From the NCBI GenBank assembly GCA_046483565.1, contig JAWOCZ010000086.1:1-21061 (forward strand): a stretch of DNA of 21,061 nucleotides. The letters are read 5' to 3'. Shown here piece after piece: positions 14,141 to 21,015 of the stretch. How positions within the stretch are numbered: the stretch's first letter is position 1; each line of letters starts with the position of its first letter. The DNA comes from T1Sed10-7 sp046483565 (GTDB lineage Bacteria > Actinomycetota > Nitriliruptoria > Nitriliruptorales > Nitriliruptoraceae). Under the pieces are notes generated by a model, which did no database searches, was not told the DNA's origin, and worked only from the letters and a program-made list of their open reading frames with translations. Both the position numbers and the translations under genes were made by a program.

Positions 14141-15302
14141 TCTCGTCGGGTGCCAAGGTGCGATCCTCGGGCTCGTCCAGCGCGTCCAGCGGGTCGTAGC
14201 CCGTGGAGCGGTAGGGCAACGCACCGGGGTCACGGTAGAGCCGGGCCGCCCGCGGCAGTGCGCCGAGCCCACGTCGGATCCGGTGCCACCGACCGCTGCC
14301 CGCGAACACGTCGGCACCCGAGGTCGGCGACGCCGGCACCGGCTCGCCGGGGCGTCCGGTGATCAGCAGGGCGACCGAGACGAGGACGAGGGCGCCGGCC
14401 AGCACGGTGCGAGCGGTCACGACCTCGCCGAGGACCAGCCATCCGAGTCCCACCGCGACGATCGGGTTGACGTAGGCGTAGGTCCCGACGAGCGCGGTGG
14501 TCGCGTTGCGCAGCAGCCAGCTGTAGGCGGTGTAGCCCACCAGGGAACCGGCCACGGTGAGGTAGCTGAAGGCGAACCAGGCCTGCCCGCTGACCCCGCT
14601 GAGCGACACGCCGACGGCCTCGCCCCGCAGCAGCCCGAAGGCGGCGAAGACCACGGCGGCGCCCAGCATCTCCAGGCTGGCCGCCACCAGCGGACGACGC
14701 GGGCCGGTCGCGTGACGGCTACGCAGGGAGCCGCTGGCCCAGGCTGCGGCGCCGACCAGCGCGAGCAGGATCGCCCCCAGCTGCCCACCACGCGGGTCGA
14801 CCAGCACCCCGATGCCGACCAGTCCGACCATCAGCCCGAGCCATGCCCGCACGGACAGACGCTCCCCGAACACCCCCCGTCCGAGCAGTGCGAGGAACAG
14901 CGGCACCGTGGCGGCGAGCAACGCGGCCAGTCCGGAGGAGATGCGGGTCTGGGCCAGGGCGATGAACCCGGTGCCGCCGACCAGCAGGAGCCCACCGGTG
15001 ACCACCCCCTGGACGAGGTGGCGCGGCCGGACGCGATCACCCGCCCGGTCACCTCGACGGACGGAGACGGCCAGGAGCAGGCCACCGGCCAGCAGGAAGC
15101 GGGCGGCCATCGCGAGCATCGGCGGGAACTCGGTCACGACCACCGCGATCGCGAGGTAGGTCGAGCCCCAGACGAGGTAGACGATGGTCATCGCCGCAGC
15201 GACCAGCGCGAGACCCCGGCTGACGACGAGGTCGCCGATCCGGTGGCCGACGAGCGGGAGGCGCTGCAAGGGCGCGGTCAGGGAGAGGGCGGGAGCCGAC
15301 AC
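14130..15302 (-). CDS. EamA/DMT family transporter
   Basis: 390 residues with ten predicted helices in two EamA repeats (about 33-160 and 172-300). Repeat 1 carries the family signature IVYLVWGSTYLAIAVVV (40-56) and RFLLAGGLLLA; repeat 2 has VGYTAYSWLLRNATTALVGTYAYVNPIVAVGLGW-type elements around 250-285. This is the RhaT/YedA-like branch of the drug/metabolite superfamily, usually inner-membrane efflux of amino acids or other metabolites. The substrate is not evident. Unusually, about 70 polar residues (about 320-390, with YRSTGYDPLDALDEPEDRT) follow the last helix as a cytoplasmic tail. GTG 15302 has a weak GAGG ribosome site. It is divergent from a MocR-type regulator across an 83-bp gap with repeats, so it is probably that regulator's target. 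Confidence 0.92.
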   Translation of the reverse strand: MSAPALSLTAPLQRLPLVGHRIGDLVVSRGLALVAAAMTIVYLVWGSTYLAIAVVVTEFPPMLAMAARFLLAGGLLLAVSVRRGDRAGDRVRPRHLVQGVVTGGLLLVGGTGFIALAQTRISSGLAALLAATVPLFLALLGRGVFGERLSVRAWLGLMVGLVGIGVLVDPRGGQLGAILLALVGAAAWASGSLRSRHATGPRRPLVAASLEMLGAAVVFAAFGLLRGEAVGVSLSGVSGQAWFAFSYLTVAGSLVGYTAYSWLLRNATTALVGTYAYVNPIVAVGLGWLVLGEVVTARTVLAGALVLVSVALLITGRPGEPVPASPTSGADVFAGSGRWHRIRRGLGALPRAARLYRDPGALPYRSTGYDPLDALDEPEDRTLAPDEIRG

Positions 15303-15342
15303 GTCGTACCTCGGCAGCGAGCAGGGTGGGAGGAGAGGAAAT

Positions 15343-15377
15343 CTGTTACACTACAGTTTTCCCACTGCCGTGTTACA
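15343..15377. promoter_or_regulatory. Candidate MocR operator between the EamA and regulator genes
   Basis: This AT-richer patch stands out from its surroundings. It has a direct repeat TGTTACA (15344-15350 and 15371-15377), 27 bp apart start to start, and a short inverted repeat CTGT-N6-ACAG (15343-15356). Possible -10 hexamers overlap it on both strands: TACACT (15347-15352) for the regulator and TAGTGT (15353-15348) for the transporter. Direct repeats placed over promoters are typical MocR/GntR binding sites; autoregulation plus control of the transporter is inferred. Confidence 0.5.
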
Positions 15378-15385
15378 GGAGCGCA

Positions 15386-16696
15386 ATGTACGCCATCGTG
15401 GGGGGCAACGCCGACGATCTGGTCCGCGGGGTCGAGGATGGTGTCCTGGCGGGCGCGCTGCGCCCGGGCGAGACCCTGCCCTCGGTGCGTGGACTCGCCC
15501 GTGACCTCGACCTGTCCCCCACCACCGTCGCCAAGGCCTACCGCGAGCTGCGGCGACGCGGTGTCATCGTCGCCGAGGACCGTGCCCGCACGGTGGTCGC
15601 GCACCGCCCCGAGCTGCGTTTCCGGTTGGCACCCACCGTCCCCGACGGTGCGGTCGACCTGGCGACCGGCAACCCCGATGGGCGGCTGCTCCCACCACTG
15701 GAGCACGGGGTGCGCTCGCTGCCCACGGCGCAGTACCGCTACACCGACGACGTGCTGCTCCCAGCGCTGGTGGACCTCGCCCGACGCGCCGTGGCGGACG
15801 ACGGTCTCGACGCCGAACATCTGCTCATCGTCAGCGGCGGACTCGACGGCATCGAGCGGGTGCTCGAGGTCCATCTCCGCCTGGGCGACCGAGTCGGGGT
15901 CGAGGACCCGGGCTATCCCGGCTCGCTCGATCTGGTGCGCGCGCTGGGCCTGGAACCCGTGGGCATCGCGGTCGATGACAACGGGCTGGTCCCCGAGGCC
16001 CTCGACGCCGCACTCGGCGGGGGCCTCGCCGCGCTGCTCCACGTCCCACGGGCGCAGAACCCGACGGGTGCCGCGCTGTCACGCCCGAGGGCCGAGGAGC
16101 TGCGACGGCGCCTGGCTGCCCACCCCGACCTGCTGGTGATCGAGGACGACCACGCCGCCCCGATCGCCGGCGTCCCCGCAGCGACGCTGACGACCGGGCG
16201 TTCGCGCTGGGCGGTGGTGCGCTCGGTGGCCAAGTGGCTCGGACCCCAGCTACGGCTGGGCATCCTGGTCGGCGACGAGGCGACGACCGACCGCGTGCTG
16301 GCACGGCAGCGGCTCGGCGTCGGATGGGTCAGCCAGCTCCTCCAGCACCTGGTGGCGGTGACCTGGGAGCAGGCCGAGGCCGACGGGACGTTGCAGCGGG
16401 CGACCGCCGCCTACGCCGAGCGACAGCAGGTGCTGCTCGCCGAGCTGCAGACGCGCGGCATCACGGCCACGGGCCGATCGGGCCTGAACGTCTGGGTCCC
16501 CGTCGACGAGGAGGTACCGGTCGTCCAGGGCCTGGCGGAGCACGGTTGGGGCGTCGCCGCCGGTGAGGCCTTCCGCCTCGACAGCCCACCCGGCGTCCGG
16601 GTCACGACCGCGTTGCTGCCGATCTCTGATGCCGCTGCCTTCGCCACCGACCTCGAGCGCGTGCTCGAGCAGCGACTGACCGGCCGACGAGGCTGA
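15386..16696 (+). CDS. MocR-type regulator: GntR winged helix fused to a PLP aminotransferase-fold domain
   Basis: 436 residues. Residues 1-75 are a GntR winged helix (GVEDGVLAGALRPGETLPSVRGLARDLDLSP... then TVAKAYRELRRRGVI, 47-61). Residues about 88-430 have the fold-type I aminotransferase shape: VSGGLDGIERVL (149-160), NPTG (225-228), the PLP-contacting acidic pair in VIEDDH (251-256), the Schiff-base lysine K283 in RSVAKWLGPQLRLG, and the distal arginine R290. The GPQLRLG form resembles the PtsJ/YdcR branch more than PdxR. His follows the Asp pair where many aminotransferases have Tyr. ATG 15386 has AGGAG 4 bases upstream. It probably senses an amino acid or vitamin B6 compound and controls the divergent EamA transporter; there are no pdxST genes nearby. 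Confidence 0.93.
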   Translation: MYAIVGGNADDLVRGVEDGVLAGALRPGETLPSVRGLARDLDLSPTTVAKAYRELRRRGVIVAEDRARTVVAHRPELRFRLAPTVPDGAVDLATGNPDGRLLPPLEHGVRSLPTAQYRYTDDVLLPALVDLARRAVADDGLDAEHLLIVSGGLDGIERVLEVHLRLGDRVGVEDPGYPGSLDLVRALGLEPVGIAVDDNGLVPEALDAALGGGLAALLHVPRAQNPTGAALSRPRAEELRRRLAAHPDLLVIEDDHAAPIAGVPAATLTTGRSRWAVVRSVAKWLGPQLRLGILVGDEATTDRVLARQRLGVGWVSQLLQHLVAVTWEQAEADGTLQRATAAYAERQQVLLAELQTRGITATGRSGLNVWVPVDEEVPVVQGLAEHGWGVAAGEAFRLDSPPGVRVTTALLPISDAAAFATDLERVLEQRLTGRRG

Positions 16697-16748
16697 AGCG
16701 CGCCGGACGTGGCCCGCTCCCGCACGACGACCCACCGGGGTCGAGCGC

Positions 16749-16754
16749 TACCCT
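16749..16754 (+). promoter_or_regulatory. -10 box (TACCCT) for a predicted leaderless Nudix mRNA
   Basis: TACCCT ends 8 bases before GTG 16763, the spacing for transcription starting at or next to the start codon. This favours GTG 16763 over the upstream GTG 16709. Neither start has a ribosome site. Confidence 0.42.
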
Positions 16755-16762
16755 CCGGCGCT

Positions 16763-17434
16763 GTGGCCACCGACGACGCACCTGCGGACCACCCGGCGAC
16801 GGCGCGGGTGCGTACCGACCTCCCTGGGCCGGCTGCGGCTGTGGCCTCCGGTCAGGACCCGGTACGCGACCGCCTGTCCGCGTTGACCGCGCGCGTGGCC
16901 ACCGGACCGGCCCCGGGCGCAGTGGAGACCGACCGGTCGGGCTGGCAGGCCGCGACGGCACTCGTGCTCGCGCCGGGCGTCGACGACGTCGAGGTGGCCA
17001 TCATCGAACGGTCACGACGACGGGGGGACATCTGGTCCGGCCACCTCGCCCTGCCCGGTGGCCGTCGCGAGGCTGCCGACACCACCCTGGCCGCCACGGC
17101 GGCGCGTGAGACCCTCGAGGAGGTCGGCCTCCAGCTCGGCGCGCCGCTCGCCCGTATCGCCGAGCACCGCGCCCGGGTCCGCTCGGGCTTCGTCGCCTGC
17201 TACGCCTTCGCTCTCGACCAGCCGTTGGCGATGACCCCGCAACCTCGGGAGGTGGCCAACGCCTGGTGGGTGCCGCTCGGCGAGCTGACTGCACCCGCCA
17301 ACGCGACCAGCATCCGGCACACCGGCATCCGCTTCCCGGCCATCGACGTCAACGGACGTGCCCTGTGGGGGTTGACGCTCCAGCTCCTCGAGCACTTCGC
17401 CGCCCTGGTCGATCTGGAGCTGGCGACCGGCTGA
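16763..17434 (+). CDS. Nudix hydrolase, CoA-diphosphatase (NudL) type
   Basis: 223 residues from GTG 16763; an in-frame GTG at 16709 would add 18 low-complexity residues. The Nudix box is LPGGRREAADTTLAATAARE then TLEEVGL (97-123), with the metal-binding REtlEE (115-120). The spacing between PGG and RE is one residue longer than the classic box and fits the CoA-pyrophosphatase subfamily pattern (GG-x5-D-x-(S/T)-x4-(A)-x-RE-x2-EE-x-G). RSRRRGDIWSGHLALPGG before the box is also typical of that group. It would hydrolyse CoA or acyl-CoA to phosphopantetheine and 3',5'-ADP; another nucleoside diphosphate substrate is possible. It is convergent with uppS, the stop codons being 3 bp apart. Confidence 0.88.
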   Translation: MATDDAPADHPATARVRTDLPGPAAAVASGQDPVRDRLSALTARVATGPAPGAVETDRSGWQAATALVLAPGVDDVEVAIIERSRRRGDIWSGHLALPGGRREAADTTLAATAARETLEEVGLQLGAPLARIAEHRARVRSGFVACYAFALDQPLAMTPQPREVANAWWVPLGELTAPANATSIRHTGIRFPAIDVNGRALWGLTLQLLEHFAALVDLELATG

Positions 17435-17437
17435 CGC

Positions 17438-18217
17438 TCACCCCGCCGGGGACGGCCCCGGTCCGACGTCGGGCGTGTCGACCGCGACGCCGAAGCGACG
17501 GTCCCGCGCCTGGTAGGTCGCGACCACCCGCGCGAGCTGCTCCCGGTCGAAGTCCGGCCACAGGGTGTCGATGAAGACCAGCTCGGCGTAGGCGGCCTGC
17601 CACAGCAGGAAGTTCGAGATGCGCTGCTCGCCCGAGGTCCGCACCAGCAGGTCGACGTCCGGCATCTCGGGATCGGTCAGCCGGGCCGCCAGCGCCGTCT
17701 CGTCGACCCGGGCCAACCGGCCGGCGGCGACATCCTCCGCGGCACGCTGCGCGGCATCGACGAGCTCCGCCCGCGCGCCGTAGTTGAACGCGATCCGCAG
17801 GGTCAGGCGTCGGTGCCGGGCGGTCCTGGCCTCGGTCTGCTCGATGAGGCGGACCAGCCGTCTGGGCACGGGTCGGGAACGCCGCCCGATGAAGCGCACG
17901 CGCACCTGGCGGTCGTCGAGCTCGTCGGCACGCCGGAGCAGCAGGGACTCGTTGAAGTTGAGCAGGAAGCGGACCTCGCTGGGTGGACGGCGCCAGTTCT
18001 CCGTCGAGAAGGCGTAGACGGTCAGGTCCGTGACCCCGAGCTCCAGCGCTCCCTCGACGGTGTCGAACAGCGCGGCCTCCCCGGCTTCGTGACCGGCGTT
18101 GCGCGGCAACCCCTGCCGGTTGGCCCAGCGGCCGTTGCCGTCCATGATCAGCGCGACGTGGGCGGGGAGCCGACCCGGGTCGAGCTCGTGCCGCGCGAGC
18201 AACCCCGAACCGCTCAC
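17438..18217 (-). CDS. uppS: Isoprenyl transferase (undecaprenyl/polyprenyl diphosphate synthase, cis type)
   Basis: 259 residues from GTG 18217, fixed by a strong AGGAGG 5 bases upstream; the frame stays open to 18283 but lacks another ribosome site. Condenses isopentenyl diphosphate onto an allylic diphosphate in cis to make the lipid carrier for cell-wall synthesis. The catalytic motif is HVALIMDGNGRWA (20-32) with D26. FSTENWRRP (70-78) and the substrate-binding RTSGEQRISNFLLWQAAYAE (193-212), whose final glutamate E212 binds Mg2+, are intact. The C-terminal tail (VDTPDVGPGPSPAG) is dispensable-looking. Product length (C50-C55 or shorter) cannot be read from sequence. Its leader region diverges from the flavin monooxygenase operon. 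Confidence 0.96.
   Translation of the reverse strand: MSGSGLLARHELDPGRLPAHVALIMDGNGRWANRQGLPRNAGHEAGEAALFDTVEGALELGVTDLTVYAFSTENWRRPPSEVRFLLNFNESLLLRRADELDDRQVRVRFIGRRSRPVPRRLVRLIEQTEARTARHRRLTLRIAFNYGARAELVDAAQRAAEDVAAGRLARVDETALAARLTDPEMPDVDLLVRTSGEQRISNFLLWQAAYAELVFIDTLWPDFDREQLARVVATYQARDRRFGVAVDTPDVGPGPSPAG
17446..17461. terminator. Possible bidirectional stem-loop between the convergent nudix and uppS genes
   Basis: CCGGGG and CCCCGG pair around ACGG just past the Nudix stop, inside the last codons of uppS. There is no T-run on either side. It is the only stem at this convergent junction that I noticed, and could be chance. Confidence 0.25.
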
Positions 18218-18295
18218 CGACTCCTCCTGCCTCGCGGCCGCACCGCCCCGCTCGGCTGCCCCCCGGACCCCGGGTGGGCGCACGATCGCGTTCCC

Positions 18296-18301
18296 ACGCT
18301 A
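18296..18301 (-). promoter_or_regulatory. -10 box (TAGCGT) for uppS
   Basis: TAGCGT read on the minus strand at 18301-18296 predicts a start near 18289 and a leader of about 72 bases before GTG 18217. No -35 with standard spacing is seen. Confidence 0.38.
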
Positions 18302-18361
18302 CCCGCCGGCCGCACAGTGAACGAAACAGCCGTTCCCGTTCCGTCCACGGCCGTCGGGCCG

Positions 18362-18367
18362 TAGGCT
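18362..18367 (+). promoter_or_regulatory. -10 box (TAGGCT) for the monooxygenase operon
   Basis: TAGGCT has a weak -35 (TTCCGT, 18339-18344) at 17-bp spacing. Start predicted near 18374, giving a 25-base leader that contains the GAGGGAG ribosome site of GTG 18399. This supports 18399 over the in-frame GTG at 18378. Confidence 0.42.
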
Positions 18368-18398
18368 GCCGACACCCGTGTCCTCGAGGGAGCCCACC

Positions 18399-19871
18399 GT
18401 GTCCACCCCCACGTTCCACGAGCACCACCTCGACGTCGACGCGGTCGTGATCGGTGCGGGTCCGGCCGGCCTGGCCGCGGCCAAGGCCCTCTCGGAGCGG
18501 GGAGTGACCTACCGCCACTTCGAGAAGGGCTCGATGGTCGGCGGGCTGTGGCGCATCGACAACGACAACGGCGGTGCGGCCGCCTACGCAACCTTGCACC
18601 TCAACAGCTCCCGCCCGCGCACCTCGTTCCCCTCCCACCCCATGCCCGACGACTGGCCCGACTACCCCTCCCACGACCTGGTCGCCAGCTACCTGCAGGA
18701 CCTGGCGGACCGGTTCGGGCTGACCGAGCGCATCACCTTCAACGCCGAGGTGGTGGCCGTCGAGCCCCTGGACGGCGACGGCCCCCCCGGTGCCGACGGT
18801 TGGCGGGTGGCCACGGCCACCGGGGAGACGGTCACGGCCCACGCCGTCCTGGTCGCCAACGGCCACCACGGCGTCCCGAAGGTGCCGGAGCTGCCCGGCA
18901 CCTTCACCGGCACGGCGTTCCACTCCCACGACTACCGCGAGCCGACGGTGTTCGACGGCCAGCGCGTGCTGGTCATCGGGGTCGGCAACTCCGGCATGGA
19001 CATCGCCTGCGATGCGGCACCGCTGGCCACGCAGGTGCTGCTGTCCACCCGGCACGGTGTCCACGTGATCCCGAAGTACGTCTTCGGCAAGCCGGTCGAT
19101 CAACTGTCCTCCCCGCTCACGGCCCACCTGCCCTTCCGGGTCGAACGCAAGCTGTACGAGCTGCTGATGCGGGCCTCGGTCGGCCGACCGCAGGACCGCG
19201 GGCTCCCCACGCCCGATCACCGCCTCCTCGGTGCGCACCCGACCGTGTCGTCACGGCTGTACGACCTGGTCGGCCACGGCGACATCGAGGTGGTCGGCGA
19301 CGTCGCGTCGCTCGAGGGCGACAAGGTCCGCTTCGTCGACGGACGCGTCGAGCCGGTCGACGTGCTGGTGTACGCCACGGGCTACCAGGTCAGCCTGCCG
19401 TTCCTGGCGCCCGAGGTGCTCGAGGTCCGCGACAACGAGCTCCCGCTGTACCAGCGGGTCGTCGCCCCCGAGCGCCCGGGCCTGTACCTGCTCGGCTTCA
19501 TCCAGACCGTCGGCGCGAACATCGCGCTGATGGAGCACCAGGCCGAGTGGGTCGGTGATCTGCTGACGGGCGCGGCGGTGCTGCCACCGGTCGAACGGAT
19601 GCGGGACTGGATCCGCCGCGACCGGCGCATCATGGCGAAGCGGTACCTGCGCTCGGAGCGGCACACGATGCAGGTCGACTACTGGCGCTACATCCGGGCG
19701 ATCGAGCACGAGCGACAGCGCAGCGGAGAGACCGACCTGCGGGTCACGCCCCGGGCCGCAGGCACGGTCGGCAGCGACGGCGACGCGGCCGCCCCCGGCC
19801 GGGTCAGCGACCGGGTGAGCGCCGCGCTGCGGCAGGTCTCCGAGCGGGCGGCCACCCGCACCGGTCGGTGA
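18399..19871 (+). CDS. Class B flavin-containing monooxygenase (FMO/Baeyer-Villiger type)
   Basis: 490 residues from GTG 18399 (GAGGGAG 6 bases upstream). The FAD-binding Rossmann motif is VVIGAGPAG (16-24), followed by EKGSMVGGLWR (42-52). The FMO fingerprint F-x-G-x3-H-x3-Y reads FTGTAFHSHDY (169-179), preceding the NADP(H) Rossmann motif VIGVGNSGMDIA (192-203). YATGY lies near residue 330. The family uses NADPH and O2 to oxygenate nitrogen/sulfur centres or ketones. The fingerprint here lacks the extra W/P-(T/D) residues of canonical BVMOs, so an N/S-oxygenating or atypical enzyme is more likely. About 60 C-terminal residues (about 430-490) are polar and probably unstructured. It is soluble or peripheral, with no signal peptide. 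The downstream SDR overlaps by 4 bases, so the two probably act in one pathway; the substrate is unknown. Confidence 0.92.
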   Translation: MSTPTFHEHHLDVDAVVIGAGPAGLAAAKALSERGVTYRHFEKGSMVGGLWRIDNDNGGAAAYATLHLNSSRPRTSFPSHPMPDDWPDYPSHDLVASYLQDLADRFGLTERITFNAEVVAVEPLDGDGPPGADGWRVATATGETVTAHAVLVANGHHGVPKVPELPGTFTGTAFHSHDYREPTVFDGQRVLVIGVGNSGMDIACDAAPLATQVLLSTRHGVHVIPKYVFGKPVDQLSSPLTAHLPFRVERKLYELLMRASVGRPQDRGLPTPDHRLLGAHPTVSSRLYDLVGHGDIEVVGDVASLEGDKVRFVDGRVEPVDVLVYATGYQVSLPFLAPEVLEVRDNELPLYQRVVAPERPGLYLLGFIQTVGANIALMEHQAEWVGDLLTGAAVLPPVERMRDWIRRDRRIMAKRYLRSERHTMQVDYWRYIRAIEHERQRSGETDLRVTPRAAGTVGSDGDAAAPGRVSDRVSAALRQVSERAATRTGR

Positions 19872-20932
19872 GTCCGGTGCCCGTGACGGCCGACGCGGCG
19901 CGGGGCGGGCCCATCCCCGTGGGCCCGGTGCTCGTCACCGGTGCCAACGGCTTCATCGGACGCGCGCTGTCCGAGCACCTCGACGACCTGGGCGTGGAGG
20001 TCCGCAGGATCGACGTCACGGGCGATGCGGGTGCGGGCGATGCGGGTGCGGGCGTCCACCTCGGCAGCACGACCGATCCGCGACCCTGGGCGCACCTGCT
20101 CGACGGCGTCGACACCGTGGTCCACACCGCGGCGATCGTCTCCAACATCGTGCCCGTGGCACGCATGCACGCGGTCAACGTCGAGGGCACCCGGCGGGTG
20201 CTGGCGGCGGCCACCGCCGCGGGTGCCCGCCGGTTCGTCCACCTGTCCTCGGTGGTCGTCCACGGGTTCGACCTGCCGGCCTGGGTCGACGAGTCGCGGC
20301 CGATGCGCCCCAACGGCGACGCCTACGTCGACACCAAGGTGGCCAGCGAGCGTCTCGTGATGGCCGCCGGTCTCGCCGGCGACCTCGAGGTGGTGGTGCT
20401 GCGGCCGGGTGACGTGTACGGACCGGGATCGCGACCGTGGGTGGTCCTGCCACTGACCTACCTCCGCGCACGGCAGGCCGTCCTGCCCGCCCGCGGACGG
20501 GGCATCCTCAGCCACGTCCACCTCGACACCCTGCTCGACGGCATCACCCGCGCGATCGCCACCCCGGCGGCGGCCGGTGGCGTGTTCCACCTCACCGATG
20601 GGGTCGCGACCACCTGCGCCGAGTACTTCGGCCGGCTGGGCGCCATGGTGGGCAGCCGGCCACGACACCTGCCGACCCCGACCGCGGTCGCAGCGGCGAG
20701 CCTGGTCGGTGGGATGCAGCGCCGGTTCGGTCGCAGCAACGAGCTCGGCGCCGCCTCGATGCGCCTGCTGGCCCGCACCGGTAGCTACCGGATCGAGCAC
20801 GCCAGGCAGGTACTCGGCTTCGAGCCGGCCATCGACCTCGACACCGGGATGGCCGACGTCCGTCGTTGGGCCGCGGCGCAGGGCCTGCTCGGGCCACAGC
20901 GTCGGACCGCCGCCACCGTGGCCGGGAGGTGA
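19868..20932 (+). CDS. NAD(P)-dependent extended SDR (epimerase/dehydratase or 3beta-HSD-like)
   Basis: 354 residues. GTG 19868 overlaps the monooxygenase stop (GTGA), indicating translational coupling. The Rossmann motif is VLVTGANGFIG (21-31), followed by an acidic residue after beta-2 (RRID, 46-49) that favours NAD+. VVHTAAIVSN (84-93), VHLSSVVVHG (124-133, serine S127 or S128), the catalytic Y153-x3-K157 (DAYVDTK) and LRPGDVYGPGSRPWV (about 178-192) follow. The pattern after YGPG (LPLTYLRARQAVLPARGRGILSHVHLDTLLDGITRA) resembles sterol/3beta-hydroxysteroid dehydrogenase relatives more than sugar epimerases, so an alcohol-to-ketone oxidation on a hydrophobic substrate is plausible. A short tandem repeat encodes GDAGA twice at about 52-61. 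Confidence 0.9.
   Translation: MSPVPVTADAARGGPIPVGPVLVTGANGFIGRALSEHLDDLGVEVRRIDVTGDAGAGDAGAGVHLGSTTDPRPWAHLLDGVDTVVHTAAIVSNIVPVARMHAVNVEGTRRVLAAATAAGARRFVHLSSVVVHGFDLPAWVDESRPMRPNGDAYVDTKVASERLVMAAGLAGDLEVVVLRPGDVYGPGSRPWVVLPLTYLRARQAVLPARGRGILSHVHLDTLLDGITRAIATPAAAGGVFHLTDGVATTCAEYFGRLGAMVGSRPRHLPTPTAVAAASLVGGMQRRFGRSNELGAASMRLLARTGSYRIEHARQVLGFEPAIDLDTGMADVRRWAAAQGLLGPQRRTAATVAGR
20021..20050 (+). repeat. 15-bp perfect tandem duplication inside the SDR gene
   Basis: GGCGATGCGGGTGCG occurs twice in a row (20021-20035 and 20036-20050), keeping frame and encoding GDAGA-GDAGA in the loop after beta-2. This looks like slipped-strand duplication in a tolerant surface loop. Confidence 0.85.
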
Positions 20933-20934
20933 CC

Positions 20935-21015
20935 ATGCGAGCGGTCATCGCCGAGACCACCGTGCCCCGCTACCTGTGGACCACGGCCGCCGGACGTCTG
21001 CGGTCCGCCGAGTGA
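20935..21015 (+). pseudogene. 26-codon start of a probable zinc-type alcohol dehydrogenase, broken at the terminal palindrome
   Basis: ATG 20935 has the best ribosome site in this operon (GGGAGG, 20924-20929, 5 bases upstream) and begins 2 bases after the SDR stop. It reads MRAVIAETTVPRYLWTTAAG then RLRSAE and stops at TGA 21013-21015, which lies inside the palindrome starting at 21010. The opening MRA(V/L)(V/I)-x5-(V/L)PRY is what I recall for the N-termini of medium-chain zinc alcohol dehydrogenases in Actinomycetota, which would suit a monooxygenase–SDR operon. The simplest reading is a full gene cut short where true sequence gives way to the palindrome, through insertion, deletion or assembly error. 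Alternatively it is a genuine 26-residue peptide or a spurious start before a terminator. The family call rests on 23 residues only. Confidence 0.4.

Noticed and set aside
19688..20800. 370-residue minus-strand frame over the SDR gene
   Set aside because: Antisense shadow; the plus-strand SDR has intact Rossmann and YxxxK motifs and translational coupling.
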